Numbered from the stretch's first letter, positions 33,666 to 42,531 are shown. The stretch: 64,000 bases of DNA from Micromonospora sp. NBRC 110009 (GCF_030518795.1 NZ_CP130427.1:5270001-5334000); one strand, 5' to 3'. Notes: generated by a model not told the origin, from the letters alone. Translations and numbers: made by a program.

Positions 33666-34825
33666 GCGCCCACCCCGGCGACCGACAGGTACCGGCGCAT
33701 CCGATCGACCGCCAGGTCGGGGTCGAGCAGCAGGCCGGCGGCGTCGGCGAGGCGGAACGCCTGCACCAGGTGCGGCACGCTGCGCCCGCTGTGCAGCCCG
33801 CCGACCATGGTGAAGCCGGGCTGGAAGCCGTTGAGCCAGGACAGGAACGCGATGCCGGTCTTGTAGTACTGCGTCGGCGGGGCGAAGACGTGCCGGGACA
33901 GCGGCACGGTGGCGTCCAGGATGTCCCGGAAGCCAGCGGTGTCGCCGGCGTCGAGGCGTTGCAGCGCCGCCGACGCGGCGGGGGCGATGGCCGCGAACGC
34001 GCCGAGCAGGGCATGGCTGAACTGCCGGCCGTCGCCTTCGATCAGCTCCGGGTAGTGGTAGTCGTCGCCGGTGTAGACCTTCACGGTGGGCGGCAGCAGC
34101 TCGCGCAGCCGCACCTCCCGCTCGGCGTCGAGCAGCGACACCTTCACCCCGTCGATGACGTTCGCGTGGGCCTGGATCAGCGCCACGAACGTCTTGGTCG
34201 CCTCGTCGAGGTCCGCCGAGCCCCAGTAGCCGGCCAGCGCGGGGTCGAACATGTCGCCGAGCCAGTGCAGCACTACCGGCGTGGTCGTCTCCCGCAACAC
34301 CTGCTCGTAGACGCGTAGGTAGTCGTCCGGCCCGCTGGCCAGCGCGGCGAGCTGCCGGCTGGCCATGACGACCGCGGTCGCGCCGCACTCCTGCACGAAG
34401 GCGACCTGCTCGACGTACGCGGTGACGACCTCGTCCAGGGTGTCGGGCACGCCGGTGAGCTGGTCGGTGGCCGCGCCGGCCACGATCCGCCCGCCGCAGG
34501 CGGCCGCCTCGGCGGCGCTGCGCCGGATCAGCTCCCGGGTGGCGGCCCAGTCCAGCCCCATGCCGCGCTGGGCGGTGTCCATCGCCTCGGCGACCCCCAG
34601 CCCCCAGGCCCAGAGGTTGCGTCGCACGGCGAGGGTGGCGTCCCAGTCCAGCCGGGCGAGCTGGCCGGGGGCGTTGTCGGCGTGCGGGTCGGCGACGACG
34701 TGCGCCGCGGCGTACGCGATCCGGCTGGCCGGCGGTCCGGCCGGCCGCTGCCAGCCGGCCGGCTCGCGCAGCGTCAGCTCCTCGGTGCCGCCACCGGGGG
34801 TGGGCAGGATGATCCGGGCGGTCAC
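33662..34825 (-). CDS. DUF993 protein, dihydrodipicolinate-synthase-like aldolase family
   Basis: A 387-residue TIM-barrel protein of the DUF993 (dihydrodipicolinate-synthase-related) group. VAGAATDQLTGVPDTLDEVV, VVMASRQLAALASGPDDY, TPVVLHWLGDMFDP and VKVYTGDDYHYPELIEGDG are visible; IDGVKVSLLDAE contains a candidate Schiff-base Lys. Class I aldolases of this superfamily split keto-deoxy sugar acids to pyruvate and an aldehyde. No activity has been shown for DUF993 to my knowledge. GTG start, GTGA overlap with the oxidoreductase; the gene pairing Gfo/Idh-DUF993-isomerase recurs in actinobacteria. Confidence 0.85.
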   Translation of the reverse strand: MTARIILPTPGGGTEELTLREPAGWQRPAGPPASRIAYAAAHVVADPHADNAPGQLARLDWDATLAVRRNLWAWGLGVAEAMDTAQRGMGLDWAATRELIRRSAAEAAACGGRIVAGAATDQLTGVPDTLDEVVTAYVEQVAFVQECGATAVVMASRQLAALASGPDDYLRVYEQVLRETTTPVVLHWLGDMFDPALAGYWGSADLDEATKTFVALIQAHANVIDGVKVSLLDAEREVRLRELLPPTVKVYTGDDYHYPELIEGDGRQFSHALLGAFAAIAPAASAALQRLDAGDTAGFRDILDATVPLSRHVFAPPTQYYKTGIAFLSWLNGFQPGFTMVGGLHSGRSVPHLVQAFRLADAAGLLLDPDLAVDRMRRYLSVAGVGA

Positions 34826-35973
34826 CGCGTGATCTCCTCGATCTCGATTCGCCGCCCTTCGCGCGCCGACTGCAGTCCCGCCTCGGCGAGCTGCACGCCG
34901 CGGGCGCCGGCCAGGAAGTCCCACGGGAACGGCTCGTCGTCCACGACGTGGCGCAGGAACGCCTCCCACTGGACCTTGAACCCGTTGTCGAAGTCCTCGT
35001 TGTCGGGCACCCGCTGCCACTGGCCGCGGAAGTCCTCGGTGACCGGCAGGTCCGGGTTCCACACCGGCATCGGGGTGGCGCCCCGGTGCTGGATGCGGCA
35101 CTCGCGCAGCCCGGCCACCGCGCTGCCGTGGGTGCCGTCGACCTGGAACTCCACCAGCTCGTCGCGGTACACCCGCACCGCCCAGGAGGAGTTGATCTGC
35201 GCGGTGATGCCGCCGGCCAGCTCGAAGATGCCGTAGGCGGCGTCGTCGGCGGTGGCCCGGTAGGTCTGGCCGTTCTCGTCGACCCGCTCGGGGATGTGGG
35301 TGGCGATGTGCGCGGTCACCGCGGTGACCGGGGCGAAGATCTGCTCCAGCACGTAGTGCCAGTGCGGGAACATGTCCACCACGATGCCGCCACCGTCCTC
35401 GCTGCGGTAGTTCCAGCTCGGCCGCTGGGCGTCCTGCCAGTCACCCTCGAACACCCAGTAGCCGAACTCGCCGCGCACCGACAGGATCTGGCCAAAGAAC
35501 CCCCCGTCGACCAGCCGCTTGAGCTTGCGCAGGCCGGGCAGGAACAGCTTGTCCTGCACCACGCCGTTCTTGATGCCCTTGGCCGCGGCGAGCCGGGCCA
35601 GCTCCAGCGAACCGGTCAGCCCCTCGGCCAGGGGCTTCTCGGTGTAGACGTGCTTGCCGGCGTCGATCGCCGCGCGGATGGCCTTCTCCCGCTGCGCGGT
35701 GACCTGCGCGTCGAAGTAGATCTGGTGAGAGTCGTCGGCGAGCGCGGCGTCCAGATCGGTCGTGTACGAGGTCAGCCCGTGCCGGGCGGCGATCTCCGCG
35801 AGCTTGGCCTCGTTGCGTCCCACCAGGGTCAGCTCGGGCCAGATGCGGCTGCCGTCGCGGGCGGGCAGTCCGCCCTGCTCGCGGATGGCGAGCAGGGACC
35901 GGACGAGGTGCTGACGGTATCCCATCCGTCCGGTCACGCCGTTGAGGATGATCCCGATAGACGTGCGCTCCAC
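34822..35973 (-). CDS. Gfo/Idh/MocA-family oxidoreductase
   Basis: A 383-residue NAD(P)-dependent sugar or cyclitol dehydrogenase. The Rossmann region is slightly unusual (IGIILNGVTGRMGYRQHLV), then GKHVYTEKPLAEGLTGSLELA with the catalytic-region EKP motif. GGGIVVDMFPHWHYVLEQIF holds the Asp and His of the active site. Family members oxidise sugars at C1, C3 or a cyclitol hydroxyl. It sits 26 nt downstream of the ABC ATPase gene and overlaps the DUF993 gene, so it probably carries out the first step on the imported compound. Confidence 0.92.
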   Translation of the reverse strand: MERTSIGIILNGVTGRMGYRQHLVRSLLAIREQGGLPARDGSRIWPELTLVGRNEAKLAEIAARHGLTSYTTDLDAALADDSHQIYFDAQVTAQREKAIRAAIDAGKHVYTEKPLAEGLTGSLELARLAAAKGIKNGVVQDKLFLPGLRKLKRLVDGGFFGQILSVRGEFGYWVFEGDWQDAQRPSWNYRSEDGGGIVVDMFPHWHYVLEQIFAPVTAVTAHIATHIPERVDENGQTYRATADDAAYGIFELAGGITAQINSSWAVRVYRDELVEFQVDGTHGSAVAGLRECRIQHRGATPMPVWNPDLPVTEDFRGQWQRVPDNEDFDNGFKVQWEAFLRHVVDDEPFPWDFLAGARGVQLAEAGLQSAREGRRIEIEEITR

Positions 35974-35999
35974 GTGTGTTTCCTTCCCAGGTCCGGTGG

Positions 36000-36830
36000 T
36001 TATTCGGCGGTCGTCGTCGCGCCCAGGAGGTCCCGGATGCGTCCCGTGGCCCGCGCGAACTCCGGCTCCGACATCGTCTGGCCGTAGTCACGCTCGACGG
36101 GGAGGTCGACGTCGATGACCTCGGCGACGGTGCCGGGTCGAGGGGTCATGACGATCACCCGGTTGGCCAGGTAGACCGCCTCGGCGATGGAGTGGGTGAC
36201 GAGCAGGACGGTGGTGCCCGTCTCCCGCCAGATCCGCCGCAGCTCGACGTTCATCTGCTCGCGGGTCAGGGCGTCGAGGGCCCCGAACGGCTCGTCCATG
36301 AGCAGGACCGGGGGGCGGTGCAGCAACGCGCGGCACAGGGCCACGCGCTGCTGCATCCCGCCGGACAGCTCGTTCGGGTACGCGTCCTCGAAACCCGTCA
36401 GGCCGGTCATCGCGATCAGCTCGTCGACGCGCTGGCGGGCCTGCGCCTTGGGCATGTGCCGCATCTCGGCCTGGAGCAGGATGTTGCGCCGGGCCGTGCG
36501 CCAGTCCAGCAGCGCGGCGCGCTGGAAGACGTACCCGATGTCACGCCGCGGCCCTCGCACGTCCTCGCCGTGCAGGCGAACCTGGCCCGACGAGGGCCGC
36601 AGCAGGCCGGACACCAGCTTGAGCAGCGTGGACTTGCCGCAGCCGGAGGCGCCGACGATGGAGACGAACTCGCCCGGCTCGATCCGCAGCGAGACGTCGC
36701 GCAGCGCGGTGACGTCCTTCTTCTTGGTCCGGAAGCGGACCGCGACCTGGTCGATGTCGACCGCGGCGCCGGTCGCCGTGGCGTCCGCGGAACGCTGCGT
36801 GGTGGTGTTGCCGACCGTCATCGGTCTCAT
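36000..36830 (-). CDS. ABC transporter ATP-binding protein, SsuB/TauB type
   Basis: The ATPase of an importer (276 aa): Walker A GASGCGKST, Q-loop YVFQRAALLDW, signature LSGGMQQR, Walker B LLMDEPFGALD, H-loop VTHSIAEA. Its nearest pattern is the nitrate/sulfonate/taurine group. Together with the binding protein (ATGA overlap, 36827-37849) and the permease it forms a complete importer, but it is embedded in a sugar-type catabolic operon. Confidence 0.94.
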   Translation of the reverse strand: MRPMTVGNTTTQRSADATATGAAVDIDQVAVRFRTKKKDVTALRDVSLRIEPGEFVSIVGASGCGKSTLLKLVSGLLRPSSGQVRLHGEDVRGPRRDIGYVFQRAALLDWRTARRNILLQAEMRHMPKAQARQRVDELIAMTGLTGFEDAYPNELSGGMQQRVALCRALLHRPPVLLMDEPFGALDALTREQMNVELRRIWRETGTTVLLVTHSIAEAVYLANRVIVMTPRPGTVAEVIDVDLPVERDYGQTMSEPEFARATGRIRDLLGATTTAE

Positions 36831-37849
36831 CCCTTCGGCGCGAAGCTCGCGTCCCAGTAGGCCGACGGGGACTCCGCCTTGGTGATCACGCCGGCGTCGG
36901 CGAAGACGGTGATGGTCTTCTGCCAGTCGGCGTCGTCGTTGATGCCGGGGGCCTGGCCCTTGGTGGCGTCGGTGTGCAGGAGCTGCAGCGTCGCGTTGAA
37001 CTGCTCGGTGAGCACCTTCTCCGACGGCAGCTGCTGGGACGCGCCCTGCATCGCCGTGACCGCGCCGGCCGCGTCCTTCTCGGCGGCGGACCAGGCCTCG
37101 CTGCTCGCCGCGACCATCCGCTTGACCAGGTCCTGCTTGTTCTTGATGGTGTCGCCGGAGGCGATCAGGCCGTTGCTGAAGAAGGTCAGGCCGTGCTCGG
37201 CGAACTTGAGGTAGGAGACCTGCTTGCCGGCCTTCTCCTGCATCGTCGGGCCCTGGTCGGTGGCGAAGCCGAGCAGCGCGTCGGTCTTGCCCGACATGAC
37301 GGCGGCCATCTTGCCGGCCGGGTCGGTGTTCTGCAGGGTCACGTCGCTCGCGGCGAGGCCGTTGGCCTTGAGGAAGGCCGGGAAGGTCTTGCTCAGCGCG
37401 TCGCCGGCGGTGGAGGCGATGGTCTTGCCCTTGAGGTCGGCGGGGGAGGCGATGTTCTTGTCGCTGAAGAACTGCACCGACGACGGGGTGGTCTGCAGGA
37501 AGACGCCGAGGCTCTTGACGTCCATGCCCTGGCCCACCGCGGAGAGCAGGGCGGGGGTGTCGGCCCAGCCGAAGTCGGTCTGCCCGGCGGCGGTCGCCTG
37601 GATGGTCTTCTGCGAGCCCTGGCCGGCCTGGATGGTCAGGTCGATGCCGTGCTTGGCGAAGATCTCCTTCTTCTTGCCGTAGTAGAAGGGCGCGTGCTCG
37701 CCGTAGGGGTACCAGTTGAGGGTGAGGGTGACCTTGTCCAGGCCCTGGGCGTTCTTGGCCTGTTCGTCAGAGGACGAGCCGCAGGCGGTGGTGGTGGCGG
37801 CCAGTAGGAACGCCGGCAGGAGCGCGGCGGCGAGGGTACGCAACTTCAT
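36827..37849 (-). CDS. ABC substrate-binding lipoprotein, NMT1/THI5-like
   Basis: A 340-residue lipoprotein: signal AAALLPAFLLAATTTAC with the lipid-modified Cys23. The mature protein starts with VTLTLNWYPYGEHAPFYYGKKKEIFAKHGID and GSQKTIQATAAGQTDFGWAD, the NMT1/SsuA fold used for pyrimidines, sulfonates, nitrate and similar ligands. Ligand cannot be inferred from sequence; the surrounding enzymes suggest a sugar-derived or aromatic polyol compound. Confidence 0.92.
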   Translation of the reverse strand: MKLRTLAAALLPAFLLAATTTACGSSSDEQAKNAQGLDKVTLTLNWYPYGEHAPFYYGKKKEIFAKHGIDLTIQAGQGSQKTIQATAAGQTDFGWADTPALLSAVGQGMDVKSLGVFLQTTPSSVQFFSDKNIASPADLKGKTIASTAGDALSKTFPAFLKANGLAASDVTLQNTDPAGKMAAVMSGKTDALLGFATDQGPTMQEKAGKQVSYLKFAEHGLTFFSNGLIASGDTIKNKQDLVKRMVAASSEAWSAAEKDAAGAVTAMQGASQQLPSEKVLTEQFNATLQLLHTDATKGQAPGINDDADWQKTITVFADAGVITKAESPSAYWDASFAPKG

Positions 37850-37865
37850 GGGACGGGTCTCCTAT

Positions 37866-38744
37866 TCAGAGCGACGTCGTAGCGGCGTCGGTGCGGCGGC
37901 TGGCGTGCCAGGGAAGGACGAAGTACTCGAGCAGTTCCACGCCCACGAACAGGACGACGCCGAGCAGCGACATGATGAGCAGCCCGGCGAACAATGTCGG
38001 GGTGTCGAGGTTGCCGTTGGCCTGCAGGATCACGTAGCCGAGGCCCTCGTTGGCGCCGACGAACTCGCCGACCACGGCGCCGGTGACGGCCATCGTGGCG
38101 GCGACCTTGAGGCCGGCGAACAGGTGCGGCAGGGCGGCGGGGAACCGGATCTTCATGAACGTCTGGCCCGGTCCGGCGCCCATGGTCGCCGACAGTTGCA
38201 GCATCTCCGGGTCGATCGACTTCAGGCCGGTGACGGTGGAGATGACGATCGGGAAGAAGGCCATCAGCACCGCGACGACGACCTTCGGCGTGAGCCCGAA
38301 GCCGAGCCACACGATGAACAGCGGAGCGATTGCGATCTTCGGGATGACCTGGGCGAACAGCAGCAGCGGGTAGAGGCTCTTCTCGACCGTCGGCGAGTAG
38401 ACCATGACGACGGCGGAGAGCACCCCGACCAGGATCGCGATGGCGAAGCCCAGGATCGTCTCGTAGCTGGTGATCCAGGTGTGGTGGGCGAAGTAGCCGG
38501 TCTGGGCGAGGACGACCTCCAGGGTCGTCTTCGGCGACGGGACCAGGTAGGGCTTGACCAGGTCGGCGGCGGTCACCGCCCACCAGATGACGAAGATGGC
38601 CGCGAGGACCGCGGCCGGGCGCCAGGTGCCCTGGACGAACCGGAGCAGGCCCGCACCCGCGCCGCCCCGGCGGCGGGCCGCCGGCGCGGTGGTTCCGGCG
38701 GGAGCCGTGAGCTCCCGTTGCTCGATGGTGCTCTGCGCGGCCAT
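37866..38744 (-). CDS. ABC transporter permease, SsuC/TauC type
   Basis: A 292-residue integral membrane protein with about six membrane spans (AAVLAAIFVIWWAVTAADL, ETILGFAIAILVGVLSAVVMV, LLLFAQVIPKIAIAPLFIVW, VVVAVLMAFFPIVIS and others). The coupling loop is EMLQLSATMGAGPGQTFMKI followed by RFPAALPHL. ATG 38744 is chosen for the GGAGG 4 nt upstream; ATG 38792 would add 16 residues. It is the first gene of the operon that faces lacI-2, with paired operators in between. Confidence 0.93.
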   Translation of the reverse strand: MAAQSTIEQRELTAPAGTTAPAARRRGGAGAGLLRFVQGTWRPAAVLAAIFVIWWAVTAADLVKPYLVPSPKTTLEVVLAQTGYFAHHTWITSYETILGFAIAILVGVLSAVVMVYSPTVEKSLYPLLLFAQVIPKIAIAPLFIVWLGFGLTPKVVVAVLMAFFPIVISTVTGLKSIDPEMLQLSATMGAGPGQTFMKIRFPAALPHLFAGLKVAATMAVTGAVVGEFVGANEGLGYVILQANGNLDTPTLFAGLLIMSLLGVVLFVGVELLEYFVLPWHASRRTDAATTSL

Positions 38745-38853
38745 GACCCTCCGTTCTCCCTGGCTGGCCGGTGATTCCGGGTACTCAGCCACGGGGTAGG
38801 CGCGTGCCGTCGGGCAGGGCCGACAGGCCCCCTGAGGTCGGGGACTCGGCCCT

Positions 38854-38878
38854 GAATGCGCTTTCAGTAAGCGCTTTC
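38854..38878. promoter_or_regulatory. Tandem LacI-type operators between the ABC operon and lacI-2
   Basis: GAATGCGCTTTC (38854-38865) and GTAAGCGCTTTC (38867-38878) lie side by side in the divergent 195-bp gap. The second is identical to the sites at 23999 and 24123. They are 110 nt from the permease start and 61 nt from lacI-2, able to control both. Confidence 0.82.
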
Positions 38879-38939
38879 AGGGTGCTACGGTAACCACGCC
38901 GAAATAATCCGGTCAAGAACTTCCGCAGGGAGAAAGTCC

Positions 38940-39968
38940 ATGCAGTCACGGACGCACGTGACCCTGGAAGACGTGGCCAGAGCTGCCGAGGTCTCCCTCG
39001 CCACCGCCTCCCGGGCGCTCAACGGCATGCGGGTCACCCCCCAGCTGCGCGACCGGGTCCTCGCCGCCGCCGAGAAGCTCGCCTACACCCCGAACGCGCA
39101 CGCCCGCGCCCTCGCCGGCGCCTCCCACCGCACCGTCGGCGTCATCTGCCACGACGTCACCGACCCCTACTTCGCCGCCGTCGCCGGCGGCGTCATGCGG
39201 GTCGCCGGCGACAACGACCTCCTCGTCATGTTGGCCAGCACCTTCCGCGACCCCGAGCGGGAGATCGCGTACGTGTCGATGCTGCGCGCCGAACGCGCGC
39301 CGGCCATCCTGCTCATCGGCTCCGGTTTCGAGGACCCCCGCTGGGAACGGGCCCTGGACGCCGAGCTGAAGCCCTACCTGGAGGGCGGCGGCCGGGTCGC
39401 CGTGGTCAGCCGGCATCGCAGCCTGAAGGTCGACAGCGTGCTGCCGGAGAACCGTTCCGGCGCCGCCGCCATGGCCCGCGCCCTGCTCGACCTCGGCCAC
39501 CGCCGCTTCGCCGTGCTCACCGGACCGCAGGCCCTCACCACCGTCGCCGACCGCCTCGGCGGGTTCCGCGACGAGCTCGCCAGGGCCGGCGTCGCGCTGG
39601 ACCCGGCTGACATCGTCGAAGCCCCGTTCACCCGCGACGGCGGCTACGGCGCGATGAGCGAGCTGCTGTCCCGCGGGCTGACCGCCACCTGCGTGTTCGC
39701 GCTGACCGACGTGATGGCCATCGGTGCCTGCGCGGCACTGCGCGACCAGGGGCTGTCCGTGCCGAACGACGTCTCCGTCGCCGGCTTCGACGACATCCCG
39801 ATCGTCCGCGACCTCACCCCGCCGCTGACCACCGTCGCGCTGCCGCTGCAGCAGCTCGGGGAGAAGGCCATGGAGATGGCGCTGACCGAGAACACCGGAC
39901 GCCGTCGCCGGATCCTGCGACTGGGCGGCGAGGTCGTCGTCCGCGCCAGCACCGCCAAGCTCGCCTGA
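38940..39968 (+). CDS. LacI-family regulator 2
   Basis: A 342-residue repressor. Helix-turn-helix VTLEDVARAAEVSLATASRALNG, hinge LAYTPNAHARALAG, sensor domain ending DVSVAGFDDIPIVRDLTPPLTTVALP. It is closely similar in layout to LacI-1. AGGGAGA precedes the ATG. The tandem operators just upstream suggest autoregulation and control of the seven-gene operon opposite. The enolase-superfamily gene follows after 13 nt and is co-transcribed. Confidence 0.93.
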   Translation: MQSRTHVTLEDVARAAEVSLATASRALNGMRVTPQLRDRVLAAAEKLAYTPNAHARALAGASHRTVGVICHDVTDPYFAAVAGGVMRVAGDNDLLVMLASTFRDPEREIAYVSMLRAERAPAILLIGSGFEDPRWERALDAELKPYLEGGGRVAVVSRHRSLKVDSVLPENRSGAAAMARALLDLGHRRFAVLTGPQALTTVADRLGGFRDELARAGVALDPADIVEAPFTRDGGYGAMSELLSRGLTATCVFALTDVMAIGACAALRDQGLSVPNDVSVAGFDDIPIVRDLTPPLTTVALPLQQLGEKAMEMALTENTGRRRRILRLGGEVVVRASTAKLA

Positions 39969-39981
39969 GAAAGGGTCGATC

Positions 39982-41148
39982 GTGCTCCCTGCTGCCACCG
40001 CCCTGGCCGGGCTGACCATCGACGCGGTCGAGACGTACGCCGTCGCGCTGCCCACCGTGCGCTCGTTCGGGGTGTCCGGCGGGTCGGTCGCCGTCGCCGG
40101 CACGCCCAGCATCCGCGTCCTGGTCAAGGTCACCGCCGACGGCGTGACCGGCTGGGGCGAGGCCACCCCCATCCCCGCCTGGACCTACGAGACCGCCGAA
40201 TCGATCGTCACCACCATCGACCGCTACCTGGCCCCGGCGATCCTCGGCCGCCCCGCCTGGGACCTCGACGGCGTCACCACCGCCTTCGACCGCGCGATCA
40301 ACCGCGGCTTCACCATCGGCTCGCCGCTAGCCAAGAGCGCCCTTGATGTGGCCCTGCACGACCTGCTCGGCCGCGCCCTCGGCGTACCGGTCGGGGTGCT
40401 GTGGGGGCAGCGCCGCCGGGAGACCGTCGAACTCGGCTGGATCGTCTCCGGGCAGACCGCCGAGGAGGTCGCCGACGCGGTCGCGGAGGGCCGCGAACTG
40501 GGATACCGGGCGTTCAAGGTGAAGGTCGGCCTGCACAGCGAGGCCGAGGACGCCGCCGTGGTGCGGGCCGTCCGCGGGGCCGCGCCGGACGCCGCGCTCT
40601 GGGTCGACGCCAACCAGGGCTACACCGTCGACGGCGCGCTGCGGATGGCCCGCCGGCTGGCCGACCTCGACGTCACCGCGTTCGAGCAGCCGCTGCCGGC
40701 CAACGACGTGGCCGGGCAGCGGCGGCTGCGGGAGACCTCACCGATTCCCGTGGCGCTCGACGAGAGCCTGCGCCACCCAAGCGACCTCGCGACGTTCGTG
40801 AAGCTCAACGCGGTCGACGTGGCCATCGCCAAGGTGCAGCGCAGCGGCGGCCTGACGCTGTCCCGGCGGCTCTGCGCCCTCGCCGAGGACGCCGGGGTGC
40901 GGCTCATGGGGTCGGGGCTCACCGACTCCGACCTCGGCCTGGCCGCGTCGCTGCACCTGTTCGCCGCGTACGGCATCGACACGCCCGTCGACCTCAACGG
41001 GCGGCAGTTCCTCACCTCCTCCTACGCCACCGGGGCGACGGTCGAGATCAAGGAAGGTGTCGCACGCGTGCCGACCGGGCCGGGGCTCGGCGTCGAGGTG
41101 GACGAGTCGGTGGTGCGGGAACTCGCCGTCGACGTGCTAGCCCTGTAG
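39982..41148 (+). CDS. Enolase-superfamily enzyme (muconate cycloisomerase/dipeptide epimerase/dehydratase-like)
   Basis: A 388-residue member of the mandelate racemase/muconate lactonizing group. The catalytic Lys pair is in RAFKVKVGLH (KxK), metal ligands in LWVDANQGYT (Asp), FEQPLP (Glu) and VALDESL (Asp/Glu), and the opposite-face Lys in IAKVQRSGG. This KxK...K pattern is the MLE subgroup, which includes cycloisomerases, epimerases and some acid-sugar dehydratases. Given its place after lacI-2, facing an aldolase-like gene and glycerate kinase, an acid-sugar dehydratase is the attractive option, but the motif alone does not prove it. GTG start. Confidence 0.88.
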   Translation: MLPAATALAGLTIDAVETYAVALPTVRSFGVSGGSVAVAGTPSIRVLVKVTADGVTGWGEATPIPAWTYETAESIVTTIDRYLAPAILGRPAWDLDGVTTAFDRAINRGFTIGSPLAKSALDVALHDLLGRALGVPVGVLWGQRRRETVELGWIVSGQTAEEVADAVAEGRELGYRAFKVKVGLHSEAEDAAVVRAVRGAAPDAALWVDANQGYTVDGALRMARRLADLDVTAFEQPLPANDVAGQRRLRETSPIPVALDESLRHPSDLATFVKLNAVDVAIAKVQRSGGLTLSRRLCALAEDAGVRLMGSGLTDSDLGLAASLHLFAAYGIDTPVDLNGRQFLTSSYATGATVEIKEGVARVPTGPGLGVEVDESVVRELAVDVLAL

Positions 41149-41161
41149 TCCGGCATTCGGC

Positions 41162-41734
41162 TCACGGCTTCGACCAGAACGGATCCCGGCCGATGAAACC
41201 CAGCAGTTTGGTCTGGGCGTCCGCGTCCTCGGGCACCGCCACTCGCGGGCCGTACTGGCCGGAGGAGCGGATGACCTCCTCCATCTGCTCCATCCCACCG
41301 ACGAGTTGAGCGCAGAACTCCGGGTCCAGCGCGTCGTCCTGGCCGGTCGCCCTCGAGAGATCCCAGGTGTGCATGAACACGTCGCTGGTGTAGAACCGGT
41401 CGATCGCGGCCGCCAGCGGCAGGCTGCCGATGTGTGGGTTGGTGAGGTGCCGGTGCGCCGTCTCCGGATCGTCCAGCACCGCCTGCACGGCATCGCAGTG
41501 AATCTGCCAGGCGGCGACCGGGTCTTCGTCCACCGATGGCCCTTGGGGCAGTTCGATGCCGGCGCCGGAGGCGAGAAACCCGGGGAACCATTCGGTCAGG
41601 TGACGCACCACGTCGCGGGCGGTCCAGCCGGCGACCGGGGCTGGCGCATCCCACGATCGGGTACCCCGGACCCGATCGGTGAACAGCCCGGAAACCTGCC
41701 GGTGCCGCTCGGCCGGGCGGTCAGACAGCGCCAT
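41162..41734 (-). CDS. TIGR03086-like DinB/maleylpyruvate isomerase-fold protein
   Basis: A 190-residue four-helix protein: RHRQVSGLFTDRVRG, the metal-site His in DVVRHLTEWFPGF, then FYTSDVFMHTWDLSRATGQ with a second His and Asp. This is the mycothiol-dependent (DinB-like) metal-binding family TIGR03086. Its start overlaps the SRPBCC stop by 14 nt, so the three minus-strand genes form one ArsR-led operon. Function in a detox or antibiotic-response role is inferred. Confidence 0.87.
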   Translation of the reverse strand: MALSDRPAERHRQVSGLFTDRVRGTRSWDAPAPVAGWTARDVVRHLTEWFPGFLASGAGIELPQGPSVDEDPVAAWQIHCDAVQAVLDDPETAHRHLTNPHIGSLPLAAAIDRFYTSDVFMHTWDLSRATGQDDALDPEFCAQLVGGMEQMEEVIRSSGQYGPRVAVPEDADAQTKLLGFIGRDPFWSKP

Positions 41735-42203
41735 CGATGACCATCCGCTCCAGCTTCGCGTAACCCTCGTTGACGCCGACCTCCATGCCGCTGCGCAGCC
41801 ACGCGTCGCGGCCTTCGAAGGTGTCGACCAGAGACTGGGTCCGCAGGCGCGTGCGGCCGCCGCCCAGGTCCTCGAACCACAACGTCTCCAGCGCGACTCC
41901 GTCGGGCTCGCCCTCGAACGTGAAGGTCTGCACGATGCGGTCCGGCCGTACGTCGTGGAAGCAGCCGCGGAACCGGTACTCCGTGCCGTCGTGCACCGAG
42001 ACGTAGCGCCAGCTGCCGCCGCTGGACGCGTCCCAGTGCTCGATGCGGGTGGCCGTGGTGTCGGGACCCACCCACCGGGCGAACAACTCGGGATCGGTGT
42101 GGGCGCGGAACAGTTGCTCGGGTGTTGCCGCGAAGTCACGACTTGTCCGGATGACCGGCAGCGTCGGATCGGCTTCGATCACGGCCTCCGTGATTCTGTC
42201 CAT
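41721..42203 (-). CDS. SRPBCC/AHSA1-family protein
   Basis: A 160-residue START-like fold protein: FAATPEQLFRAHTDPELFARWVGPD is the diagnostic AHSA1 opening, then YRFRGCFHDVRPDRIVQTFTFEG. It commonly pairs with an ArsR regulator in actinobacteria. The ATG has GAGGAG upstream and lies 68 nt inside the 3' end of the arsR gene, read in another frame. Confidence 0.9.
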   Translation of the reverse strand: MDRITEAVIEADPTLPVIRTSRDFAATPEQLFRAHTDPELFARWVGPDTTATRIEHWDASSGGSWRYVSVHDGTEYRFRGCFHDVRPDRIVQTFTFEGEPDGVALETLWFEDLGGGRTRLRTQSLVDTFEGRDAWLRSGMEVGVNEGYAKLERMVIDGAV

Positions 42204-42531
42204 GCTCGTCTCCTCTCATCTCCGCTAGCACGGCGTCGAGGCGGCGATAGCGCTGCTCGACGCGGCGCCGGTGGCGCTCGATCCAGGTGTCCATCAGGTC
42301 GAGGGCCTGAGCCTCCAGGCGCACCGGCCGGGGCTGCGGCCCGCTCGGTCGGCTGACCAGCCCGGCGTCCTCGAGCACCCGCAGGTGCTTGTAGACCGCC
42401 TGCAGGGTCATCCGGTACGGCTCGGCCAACTGGCTCACGGTCGCGTCGGTCTCGGAGAGCCGGGCCACCATGTCGCGCCGGGTCGGGTCCGCGAGGGCGG
42501 CGAAGGCCCGGGACAGCGCATCCGTGGTCAT
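42136..42531 (-). CDS. ArsR-family transcriptional regulator
   Basis: A 131-residue winged-helix regulator: ALSRAFAALADPTRRDMVARL, TDATVSQLAEPYRMTLQAVY (recognition helix), KHLRVLEDAGLVSR. There is no Cys-based metal site, so it is of the SRPBCC-associated kind instead of a metal sensor. A TTTAAACCATCTAGTT stretch just upstream (about 42,547-42,562) is the natural place for its operator. Its 3' end overlaps the SRPBCC gene by 68 nt. Confidence 0.92.
   Translation of the reverse strand: MTTDALSRAFAALADPTRRDMVARLSETDATVSQLAEPYRMTLQAVYKHLRVLEDAGLVSRPSGPQPRPVRLEAQALDLMDTWIERHRRRVEQRYRRLDAVLAEMRGDEHGQNHGGRDRSRSDAAGHPDKS

Noticed and set aside
36000..38744. Assignment of the ABC importer as a taurine or sulfonate transporter
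   Set aside because: Sequence type fits, but there is no sulfonate monooxygenase gene nearby and the operon enzymes are sugar-type.
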